From contig NC_088307.1 in NCBI RefSeq assembly GCF_032854445.1, forward strand, positions 3,226,001-3,290,000: 64,000 nucleotides of DNA. The letters are read 5' to 3'. Both the position numbers and the translations under genes were made by a program. Below, piece by piece: positions 32,502 through 42,500 of the stretch. The DNA is from Liolophura sinensis. Lineage: Eukaryota; Mollusca; Polyplacophora; Chitonida; Chitonidae. Positions within the stretch are counted from its first letter, which is position 1; every line of letters begins with the position of its first letter. The notes beneath the pieces were generated by a model, which made no database searches, was not told the origin of the DNA, and was given only the letters and a program-made list of their open reading frames with translations.

Positions 32502-35337
32502 ACGATAAGAGATCTAGAATGCTCATGCCCACGTAGATAGGTCGGTTTAGGACTAGACGGGTCTTGTGCATCTGAATCGCTGCGAGGTCATCATCAAATA
32601 TGTTTGCCCGTGCGAAGCTCGGGCTGGCTATCAAGCGTCGGAGCTTGTCGTCTTCTCCAGAGCGTACCAGCTTGACGTCCACACGCTTCCGAAGGTTCTC
32701 CATGGTTTTTCCGAAGACCGAGTTGTTTATTAGTTTGTACAGGTCCTTCTCGAATTTACTCGAATTTATAGGGTCCCATCCAAGGGCTCTGGGCGAATCT
32801 CAGGGTCCGGTGAACCTTTGTCAGGCGCATTCCCAGAGATAGATACAGCTGTAGGTTCCGGTAGTGCAGGACGTACCGTTCCTTGTTGCGGAGGTTGGGA
32901 ACCAGCTTTTCGACCTCGGTAGGCGCTTTCTTGCCGAGAAGGCCGTGCTGATAGTCTGACATCCACTCCTTCTGGACCACCAGACGCTCCGGGGCTAATG
33001 GATAGCCGTTATGTGCGTTATGTAGGTCGGCCGGATACTCTAGGTCGACCTCGAGGATGTAACCAGAAGGACTGTCGTGGGGGTGGGTAGCAATTGTTTC
33101 ACCGAGACGCTGCGCGTCACCTACCCACTGAAAGCAGCCTGTTAGAAGAAACTGACTCATAGCCCAGCCATATAGATTATTGGCGTCTAGGTATTGGATG
33201 TAGCTGTTTGGACTTTCGGGGTTGTATCCCTCCTCCTGCGGATTATTGGCTTTGGCGTGTCGCTTACTTACCATGGAGATTCCTCCTCGCAACCTCTTCT
33301 CAATGAAGAGATGTTGGTCATAGTCCGTCAACACCTCCAGCTCTACCCCGGTCTTCTTGAACAGCGCATCCCACGAGAGACCTGGGCTGGTAAAGTAGTG
33401 AGCAACTTAATGAGTAACTTACGTTTTTCTTCGGCAGGCTCATACCGGGCTGTGATGTGGAAATCTTCAGGTTTGTTGGCCTCTACCAGATTGTCAAAGG
33501 AAGTCGGTAAGAGTTGAACGCTGTCGATGAAGCGGAGCTGCCCCAGCGAGAAGGAGATGTACTCTTCCGTGTTGTTGGGGATGCAGGAGATGTGGCCCTC
33601 CACCTTACTTATGGCTTGCATCAGGAGGTGCCCGTCGTAGCCCCTGTAGGTTGTGAAATACTACTGGTATGGCTGTCTTTGGACTCAGCCGCAACTATAG
33701 GTTGCATGCGTTATGGGCCGCGCCTCTGTACTTGCCGTTGATATGGCAGTGATCGCGCACAGAATCGGCGACTAGAGGCTTCTCACAAATGTGACAGGTT
33801 GCGGCGTTGTTGTAGGACTGCCAGTCCTGGGGAGTCATCCTCATGGCTATAGGGTTAGCTAGGACATTTTGGATTTACCGCTCCTCCTGCCGGAGAGCTC
33901 TGAGGAAGTGTTCCGTCGCGTCAGAGCCTCTGTATTCCACGGGGGGTTTTGTGCGGCTGTCGCAACGCACCACAACATAGCAGTAACTGCAGGGCTCGTT
34001 GTGCCGAGTCTTTTGAGTGCTGCTCTCTGTAGGGCTTCGCGGTGGGCCTTCAACCCTTTTGGTCAGAGCCTCAAAGTCGGCATATATGATGAACCGAGCC
34101 GGTAGCTGTTTGTGGTGGTTCTGGAAGGTAAACTTGTTTTCCACCTCCTGGGGCATTTCCACCCTCACTGCCGTCTGGCCAATCCCTCGGCATTCCTGCG
34201 CCTGGAGCAGGTTCTCCCTTGTGTAGCCGTGTAGGCAGCGCTCGCAGAAGTGTTTGCGATTTGGCGCCTTACTTTCTTGGTGTAGGAGCCAATTGAGGTC
34301 TTTTATCCACATATAAAGGAATTTGCCTGCCTTCTCAATCAGCAGCAGGTTGATTCGGGGCGTGTTGCCGGGCTTCTTGTTGAGGCGGTGCACGATCACG
34401 CCCTTGTCCCACCCGAACACGTTGATGGCGAGGTCGTTCTTCCCCTCCACTTTAGGGATCTGAGAGATGGGTGTGGGGGTGTCGATCCCCCCAAAGTCAA
34501 GACCATCATTGGGGGATACTTTGTTGGTCTCTGGGGGTTTCTGGCGGCTGGAAATAAGGCAGATCGGAGTGCCCATCTGAGGCTGTCGTCGTCTTTGTTC
34601 TTCACGTTGATGACTGCTTTTTTGTTACTCACGGCTGCAGGTAGGGGGATGTAGGACCCGCCTCTCAGCGGCTGACACCTTGCAATGTCAAGCCAGAGTG
34701 TTTGCACGCTATTTACAGCCCACCCTGATCCTCGCTGCGTCAATTTTTCTAGCGCCTCCTGGATAGTGGTGAAGACCTTATCTAGAGCCCCGTCAATGTC
34801 ACCGACCTCTAGGAGGGCCTCCTGTTTGCTGCGGAGTACTGGGCTGGTATACTCTTCACTGCCATCGGCGTGGGCCTTTAGCAGCTGAACCCTGAGGCCT
34901 AGTTGGAACTTAACCCCGTTGAGTGCCAGGATCTCTTCCCTTAGCTTCTGTCGAATAATGGCTCGAATTTCTTCTAAGAAGGCTACTGGGTCCGTCCAAA
35001 CCACTTCGGGTACGCCCATCTGCCAGACCCGGAGGAGATTCCTTATGGCCCGGCCGGTGTTAGTGATTTCTAGTTTCTTTTCACCCTGTATTCCGCCTAG
35101 CAATTCATCCAACTCCTCGTTACTGAGGGGGTTCTTGACGTCTTGCTTCAACTCCTCGTTACTTCAGGAGTTCTTGATGTCTTGCAGCCGCTTCCACGCA
35201 ACCACAGCCGTTTTATGCCTGTCGAGGATCCCCTGCAATTCTTCCAAGGCATTGCGGGACCGTGGGTACTTGGGCCGCACACCTACGAGCGTCTCAAACT
35301 CCTCCCGTAGTGCTCCCGCTTTTTGATGGTGCCTCAT
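32502..35337 (-). pseudogene. Protein-primed DNA polymerase B, C-terminally truncated and broken
   Basis: ATG at 35337 (MRHHQKAGALREEFETL). An in-frame TGA near 35166 sits in a small tandem duplication of SNEELKQDVKNP/SNEELDEL. Then come the N-terminal domain (LWLDIARCQPLRGGSYIPLP, AVINVKNKDDDSLRWALR), a zinc-finger-like HFCERCLHGYTRENLL, and exonuclease-type IIYADFEALTKRVEG. The polymerase palm follows with YIQYLDANNLYGWAMSQFL and ends TRLVLNRPIYVGMSILDL. Frames change near 34500, 33880-33600, 33340 and 32750. The KxY and DTDS palm motifs that should follow are missing at the 32501-32512 junction. Length up to the break is ~900 codons. Family: metazoan Polinton/adintovirus pPolB. It cannot be catalytically complete. 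Confidence 0.92.
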
Positions 35338-35477
35338 TGTACGCGCCGTATGCCTAGTGGCGATGCCTCACTAATATGAAATTTCGATAGCCGCCAGCTG
35401 TTTGTACTCGCCGTTGTGCAATATTGTCGTATGCCTAGTGGTGGTGTCTCTCTAATATGAAATTTTGATAGCCGTCA
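35338..35477 (-). promoter_or_regulatory. Two copies of a ~70-bp upstream cassette before the polymerase start
   Basis: 35403-35477 and 35338-35397 are versions of one cassette (on the plus strand 'gccgttgtgcaata', 'tatgcctagtgg', 'ctctaatatgaaatttcgat', 'agccgccag'). The copy nearest the ATG lacks ~16 bp. A third copy lies at 35816-35891 directly before the next minus-strand gene. Position right upstream of two start codons suggests a promoter or 5' leader of early viral genes. Confidence 0.5.
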
Positions 35478-35815
35478 GCCGTTTGAACTCGTCCAAGAAA
35501 GCCTTGCGCCTCCGCTGCCTTTCACGCGTCTGGACATTATGATATCCACAGGCCCCGCAAAGCCGAAATTGGTTTTTAACGCAACGACCACAGGTGGAAG
35601 CCGCAGTACTCCCCCAGACAACTATTACCACAGAGCTCCGTGGAGCCGATGAGAAGCCACCGGCAATTATTGAGACTCTTTGCCATGTTGTCTTGCTTCT
35701 CAGCCGTTTTATACCTGTCGAGGAACCCCTGCAATTCTTCCAAGGCAATGCGCCGCACGCCTTTGAGCGTCTCATACTCCTCCCGTAGTGCTCATGCTTC
35801 TTGGTGATTGGTCAT
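35452..35815 (-). pseudogene. Cys-rich (zinc-ribbon-like) viral protein, broken
   Basis: ATG at 35815, in-frame TGA at codon 8, then ALREEYETLKGVRRIALEE, which copies the N-terminus of the polymerase gene next door. It continues GSTELCGNSCLGEYCGFHL and, after a phase change near 35590, CGRCVKNQFRLCGACGYHNV and a basic RERQRRRKAFLDEFKRL. Paired CxxC and CGNSC..EYCG.H motifs suggest zinc binding. The shared N-terminus and shared upstream cassette show that the polymerase 5' region was duplicated or swapped. Function unknown. Confidence 0.5.
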
Positions 35816-35891
35816 TGTACGCGCCGTTGTGCAATATCGCCGTATGCCTAGTTGCGATGTCTCTCTAATATGAAATTTCGATAGCCGCCAG
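35816..35891 (-). promoter_or_regulatory. Upstream cassette before Cys-rich viral gene
   Basis: Third and most complete copy of the ~75-bp cassette described at 35338-35477. It ends 1 bp before the ATG at 35815 and begins ~20 bp from the inner edge of the right terminal inverted repeat. No TATA box is obvious. Confidence 0.5.
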
Positions 35892-35911
35892 ACCCTCCGC
35901 TGGGGAGCTGG

Positions 35912-36050
35912 GGGCCTCTATTTGTTCTGGGGAGGGCCCAAAGGGGAGGGTGCGCCAGAACATATAGTGTGTATACGCCTAGAGATGGGGCTGGGAGCCC
36001 CTATTTGCCAGGGGGAGAGTGTGCCAGAACCTATACTCTGCATACTACTT
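35912..36050 (-). repeat. Terminal inverted repeat of viral element, right
   Basis: Reverse complement of 22440-22578. The inverted word gccagaac(a/c)tata occurs twice (35954, 36023), 69 bp apart, as in the left end. Homology to the left arm continues outwards without a visible edge. Confidence 0.75.
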
Positions 36051-36065
36051 TTGCTATCCTAAAGA

Positions 36066-36383
36066 CTAAGGTAAAGACAAATTTCGGTCACCTAAAAAAA
36101 AAAAACAATAGCAGAACAGACTCTGTCTAAGATGAAGGGTCTGCAAAATGATCTCCAGATATGTATTTTTTGTAAAACCAAAATCAGCATACCGTGTTAA
36201 GTGGATCTTGAACAGCAAGAATTTTCTCATCAAGCCGCAATACCAGATTCTAATCATAGCCAAGTCAACTCCCGGAAAAGGCCGACGTTCATATACAGCC
36301 TCCTTGTGCCACTCAAGGACTTTTAACCCTTTGGTTTCGTCAACTTTTTTCGTATTTGGACAAATCCTATAATGTGCCGTCAC
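36066..36383 (-). other. Conserved ~100-codon open frame in the inverted arms (right copy)
   Basis: Same frame as 22108-22431 with a handful of changes over the first ~80 residues, then a frame difference at a run of A/T. No recognised domain. Retention may only reflect young age. Confidence 0.3.
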
Positions 36384-36889
36384 AACGATTCATGAAGTTC
36401 CGGACGAACTGTTCAGATCTGATTTTGTATTCAACGTGACATCCCTGCAGAAAATTGAGCGCAAAAGTCACTTCAAACAGGTGAAATCAAGGTTATGAAA
36501 GTAGGTCTATCAGAGTATAGGATGTACAGAATGAGATGGCACATTCAAGGAATTCAAGGTAGGGCGTTTAGTCCTAAATATTAACGTGACGCCGTCTTGG
36601 AAACATGTAAAAATGTGTTTAGCCTAATTTCTTGTTTTATGTAATCTTTGAAACATACACTGCAAGTTCAAAAAGTAAGAGTTTCATTAGATGCAATTCA
36701 ATTTGTATGGGACTATTTTTATGGGACAAATAGTGAAGAGATATTTATCAAAGAAACCATGAAAATGAATGCTTGCATTTGTAATTAGTCTTTTATCTGA
36801 CCTTATTGATTGTGACATCTATACAACACCATGAATGTTTCATTATCCTCAGAAAATTACATGTAGTTTTATACCAGTAGGTTAACAGT

Positions 36890-37235
36890 ATGGCTTGTCC
36901 ATTACTGGGTGCGTTGCTGGCTAAAGGCGGTTCAGTTCGTGGTTACGGATCAGTCTGTTCCTGGTTATGGATCAGTATGTTACGGTACTAGTTGCACAAC
37001 AATGGTTGACGGTCATTACAGGGCAGTGTGTTACTGAACATTGTGTTACTGGTTATAAACAGTGTGCTGCAGATTCCTTATATATTAAGTTACTGGTTAA
37101 GTTACTGGTTAAGCAGTAGTGTGTTACTGGTTATTTAGGAAACTGGTTATGGAGCAGTATGTTGTTGGTTGAGCAGTGAATTACTGGTTGTAGAGCAGTG
37201 TGGTTAGGGAGTATTACTGCCTATGAATGGGGATG
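36890..37235. repeat. Degenerate ~25-bp minisatellite (right arm)
   Basis: Inverted counterpart of 21290-21630; units such as 'gttactggttaagcagtagt' and 'actggttatggagcagt'. Confidence 0.75.
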
Positions 37236-38358
37236 TTGCTGGTTAATCAACCGTGTGCGTGAAAATGAACAAATACGGTCAAGAAATTAGCATATGATTC
37301 ATTTACAAATTACTTTAACTGTTCAAATCTAGGTACTTTAGTTAAACATAGTAACTAACAAGTTACTGTATTGAATTTAACAAATTTCTTGGCTGCAGTT
37401 ATACATTATTTTGTTGAAAGTAACAGATTATTTTGTACAATTGCCACAAAGGAGTTTGTAAATCCAGTTTCTAACGCACTTTTTTCACAGCACAGAACAG
37501 TGGATTTTGTTAAAAGCTTTGTTAATAGTACAGTAATTTTTCAGTAAAGCAAGGGTAAACAAGGGAGATGACTCTGAGCAGAGGCAGGAAATTACCTCCC
37601 TTGAGCAGATGAGGTGTAATTTATTGGGACAAAATACTTTCGATTTCAATCTCCGCCATTTTGTGAGTTTATGAGGATCGCTGTGATCAGGTAAGGCGTG
37701 TAAGATGAGTCAAATATATTTTCTAGTAACGTGGTTGCTATTAACTTTAGGGTGTGCATTAACTTTAGCTCAAAGCTCAGCTGGACCTTCCTACCGTAAC
37801 GCCCAGCTTCGGTTCTATGGACTTTCTCGGGGACAATTTCACTAAAAAAACGGGCTTGAACCCTCTCCATGTTTTGCTATCCACCGATTCTCAGAATTGA
37901 ACAGCCCGTAAACATGTCGGTAAAGCATATTGCAGCAGTAATCGAGCCTTTTAAACTTTGGAATCGGACAACTTAGATGAATACCTGCCGTGTTTACATT
38001 TTTTTCAACGTCGGGCAGGGTGGTGAGCGTCGAAAAGCTTATCCCACCCAAAGTTCCTGTTTACAGGGCATACAGTTTTTTAACAGAATGTTGAAGGTTT
38101 CTCCTTTGACCTTTCTGCTTTTCCTTGAAGGTCCCCTCCCCAGCCTTGTCGAGTTTTCTTTCTTATAAATCATACAAAAGATCGAGACCACGAAAGGGAC
38201 AGGTTCAACTAAAACCTCACTCTTTTGACTCACTCACCTCACTTGTGACTTCCACCTTTAATCGCTGAGCGCATGACAAATCAGAAGGTTAAAGAGATTT
38301 GATGGAATTTCGGCTGTTCGACCTTTTGCGTTCCGATTTGTCAATAAAAAGGCAAAAG

Positions 38359-38414
38359 TACGAAAGAGCGAGGTTTGGTGGATTAGCGCCCTGTCGTAAT
38401 TTCGCTCTTTCGTA
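38359..38414. promoter_or_regulatory. Conserved inverted repeat upstream of TRIM copy 2
   Basis: tacgaaagagcga (38359-38371) and tcgctctttcgta (38402-38414) form a 13-bp stem. Same hairpin as 20086-20145 in the other arm, ~480 bp upstream of the TRIM start codon here. Confidence 0.5.
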
Positions 38415-38897
38415 TTTTGCAGCTCGCCTGTAAAGAGTACAGGCGTAGCTTATGTCATACCCCGAGCGTCGGCCCCTTCATTGCCGCCTGATAAAAGGGA
38501 AAGACAAAATGTTACGAATGGTACTTTCAAAAGTGCTGCATTTAATCAGTTCATGCCTTGTTCACAAAAATAACACAATAACACGAGTGGGTTCTTTAAT
38601 TGTGTCTCATACAGGCGAACTCTTTGATTCTATGTTCTTTGTATGTGTTTTCTTACTTTGCTTTGAAATGTTCTGTACACATTCGCTCAGTGAATTGCTC
38701 AGATGGGAGATGGGAAGATACAGTTGGCCTCCGCACTGATACTAATCAAGCATATGGAGACCTAGCACTACACTAAACACACTCCATAGCCAAAGACGTA
38801 TAATCTTGTACATGCACATGGAAAAGTATCCACCATCATTCTTACATGTTTTTCCTTTACATTTAAGTCCCTTTTCTCTATTTCAATAAGGTAAATA

Positions 38898-39557
38898 ATG
38901 GCTGAAGGCAAGCAGAATCGGGAAGACGCATGTCCGATATGTGTGAAAACATTCCGGAAACCAGTAACGTTACCTTGTCAGCACAGCTTCTGCAGGGAAT
39001 GCATTGGTCTGTACGTTGACAAGTGTCAATCTGAACAGACGGATGAGGCCTATAGCAGCACGGGGAGTGAGGACGTTCCTCAAGTGATACCATGCCCTGT
39101 TTGTCGGGCAGCAACCAGTTTGGGGAGAGGTGTGGCCGGTTTGCCTCTCAACTTAAAGTTAGCAGAAATCGTTGGCAGATATGCTTTAGAAGTAAAGGTG
39201 GACGATAACGTCCCGTATTGTTCCGTGTGTGAGGAGGACAGTAAGCCGAAAGCCGTCAAGTTTTGTTCCACCTGTTGTTTACTGTATTGTGAAGACTGTG
39301 TGGCTTCACTACATCCCATGAAAGGTGGTTTTAAACGTCACCGCTTAATTTCAGCGCGGGAATACACGTCAAAGGAAACTTCAGAGAGTAAGCTGCAAGC
39401 AGATACACCGTCAGATCCAGACCTGGCGTGTGAAAGACACGGTGAACCACTGGTTGTATACTGTGTCACATGTGAAGATGTGCTTTGTGTGGGATGTCTG
39501 GGTGAACACCCTCTACACACAATCAGAGATATTCAGTCTGCAGGTGAGATAAAAAAG
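38898..39557 (+). CDS. TRIM copy 2 exon 1: RING and two B-boxes
   Basis: RING CPICVKTFRKPVTLPCQHSF ... CPVCRAATSL. B-box1 CSVCEEDSKPKAVKFCSTCC, CEDC, HPMKGGFKRH. B-box2 CERHGEPLVVYCVTCEDVLC, CLGEHPLH. All zinc ligands are present. Donor aag|gtaagc at 39557/39558. About three quarters identical to copy 1 by eye. Confidence 0.9.
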
Positions 39558-42500
39558 GTAAGCCAGAAATACCTGTCACTTACGCCTTCATGTTTTCAAG
39601 GTTTTAGTGCTGTGGAAATCAGAGGACGAAGTGACCAAAGGTTCTATAGTTCATTTATTTCAACCAGTACCCTATATTCAGCTGGCTGTAAAATCAGTCA
39701 AATGGCCTTTAGTCAGCGACACGTAGCATCATGAACTCTACAAATCGATATGTTTAAAGTTGACATTACTGCTCGGAAAATGAAATTAGAACACTTTTTC
39801 CAATTCATTATGTTAAAATCCTTAATCTCGGTTTCAACGGCAAGGACCCATTGCCTCGGATGACGTCATAATTCTTTAAAAAAAACCGATGGCGTGCTTG
39901 ACACTGAGCGATCAACATGTGTGGACGGAGGGCGACACCAGTAACTTAAACTGCTATCGACTTAACTGTAAACCTTTTTACAGACACTGCCATGTTTGAA
40001 ATTGTTTACACGTTTTATTACAATAAAACCTTAATAAAAGAATTTTATTTTATGTCTTGTAGTAAATGATGTCACAACCAACTGTTTTAGAGATAATTAA
40101 AGTGCAGCAATCCATTCGCAGAGACAACACTGTTTGTTTCTGACAAACTGCAGCCATTGTCTGCAGCCATTGTAAAACAAATGACTTTCCACGCCCATTT
40201 CCCAGAATGCCATTTGTTTTAGAATAATTATGAAACCATACGAGGCAGTGGGTTCTTGGCATCGAAAATGAGATTTTGCAGTTTAACATTATGAATTAGA
40301 AAGAATGTTTTAATTTGATTTCTTTGCGAGAATATGGACTTCCAACACGTGTAGAGCTTGTGTTGTTACGTGTCACTGACTCAAGTTAATTTTAGTAGCG
40401 AATGTGTCTGATTTTACACACTGCTGAATGTCAGCGATTTGCTAAAAGAAAGAGAGTATATAGTGTCCGAACACTACGACAGAGACCGTGCAAAAACGGA
40501 CTACATCTTTAAAAGACCATAGTTAACATTGCGGTCTTGTGAAAATGTATTTGCCCTTTTTGTGTGCAGCTATTGTACGACCATCTTATATATTTAAATA
40601 TAACAAATAGCGAAGCCGGATTCCAACCATTCTTGGAGCTAGCCGCAACAGGATAGATTCTGGGCACATTTTTTTAGAGCCTAACAATAAGAACGATGTC
40701 ATTCACTGTTTAATCATGTGGGTTTTTAGCTTACTTGACCTGAGTCATATTCTGCTACAGGCCAAGCTGTCGGCAATATCCGGTCACCTGGAAAAAACTT
40801 TGGCAGAATTCCAACAGATTCTGTCTGAATTGAAGGGTGTGCAAAATAAAATTCAGGTATGTATTTTTTGTGAAACCCATGTTAGCGTACAGAATATTAA
40901 GCGGGTCTTGAATATGCAGGAATTGGCTCATTAAAGCTCAATACCACTTTCTTATGCATGTGCACATATATCATTGCTGTTTTGATGGTCTTTACCACAG
41001 TGAACAATTCTGTGACAAAATACTGCTTTACACCAGGAAACAAGCTTGATGACTCGACGACAACCAAACTAAATTTTCATAGCGATTTCCAGGAAAACCA
41101 AACTTTACATTTGGAGGACATCGAGAAGGCTTACTGTGCAGCCCTGGATGTCTTGAAAACCTGGCTGAATAACTCAACAGAGGCAGTGAAAAGTCGACAC
41201 ACAGAATGGAGCGTTCATTGTGCTGCAGCTGTAAAGCATCTTGAGATGGAGGAGGAGGAAGTGAGAAAGGTGCAGCAGTCCTCTCAAGATTTGTTATCCT
41301 CAACCAAGGTGCGAATTTTAAAGGTGAGACAGATAGGAAGAAGACTAGTGGTAGTCCTTATAGACGATTAAACTCATTTCTTTGATGAAACGTTTGGGAA
41401 ATATTCATTAAAGTAATGGTACCTTTTAATGTTAGCGGTACATTAAAAGATAACAAAGTTTAAATCTAATTTTTAGGTGACTGGGTGACAACTCGTAATC
41501 ATAATATTGAGAACGGCACAGAATTACCCCCCAACGGGATCAACAATATGATCAGAATCCCATTAACATTTGTGTGTGGTGTGGGGCTAGGATCTGTCTG
41601 ACCTGTGTACTAACCACTATTTCTAACTACTGCCACAGTCATAAAGTATATTTAGTTTTAATGTAATGAAATCTGAGGTGTACATTAAGGTATTCCTGTT
41701 GTAACATTCACAAAGCGAGATTCAATTTTATTGATTGACAGGGTTCTAGGCAGCTGTTCATAAGGTATGTTAGCCATTTTCGTTTGTTTTTGTTTATTTC
41801 ATTTCGTCGTGAGTATTTTTTAAAATCGTACTGTGAAGGGAAACATTGCACATAAAGCAAATGTAATATAATAAGCTATTTATTTTTTATTCCACATTTG
41901 AAGTACAGGTATTACCTTTGTAGACTGGTTTATTTCTGCCTTTCCCTCAGGACTGATAATCAGTTAGAAGAGATCAAAGTTTCAATGAAGACACAGGAAG
42001 AAATAAAACAGACACTACTGGAATCTGTAAACAGTTACCCGGTTGATCCCAGACGTGTGATTGTAAGAGAGGAAACTGCAGAACATGAGGTTGTGAGAGG
42101 TCTAATCATCACAAGTATGTTGTCTTACACAGCAGGCGATCTTCGCAGAGTTAAAATATATCGTGTAGGCATTATGCATGGTTGTAAAAATGAAAATCAC
42201 TTTTCGCCAATCTAATTATTATTTTCTTGTCGCTTCATACATTATCCGTTTATGGGTCCCTTGATGGTTTAGAAAGTCAGAGCGCTGGTTTGCTGGGATT
42301 CTCGTGTTCACGAATCACGTGTTCGGATCCAGCTATTGTTGGTTGATATCTGGCTTCAAATCATGAGGTTTGCCAGGTATCTGTGCACGTGCACTGGTGT
42401 TCTCAGTTTTCCTGTAAGTAAAAAATTCTTCTGGACCGCTTCACGCAGGGAAGTTAAGTACACCTGGTATCCGCTGAGATTACCCCAGACAAGACAACGT

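Larger units (their letters stand above)
22431..36065. mobile_element. Endogenous Polinton/Maverick (adintovirus-like) DNA virus, internally deleted
   Basis: A compact GC-richer block with packed genes on both strands: capsid, packaging ATPase, several small membrane proteins, retroviral-type integrase and protein-primed family B polymerase. This set defines Polintons and adintoviruses. Terminal inverted sequences at 22440-22578 and 35912-36050 bound it and merge into the surrounding inverted arms. I see no adenain-type maturation protease. Frameshifts, two or more in-frame stops and one internal deletion (near 32501) show it is not an active virus as assembled. Target-site duplications could not be defined because the flanks are themselves inverted copies. 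Confidence 0.88.

Noticed and set aside
23397-36050. Adenovirus-type cysteine protease gene expected in many Polintons
   Set aside because: I looked for its His/Asp/Cys motif context in all viral frames and did not find it; it may be absent from this lineage or removed by the deletion near 32.5 kb.
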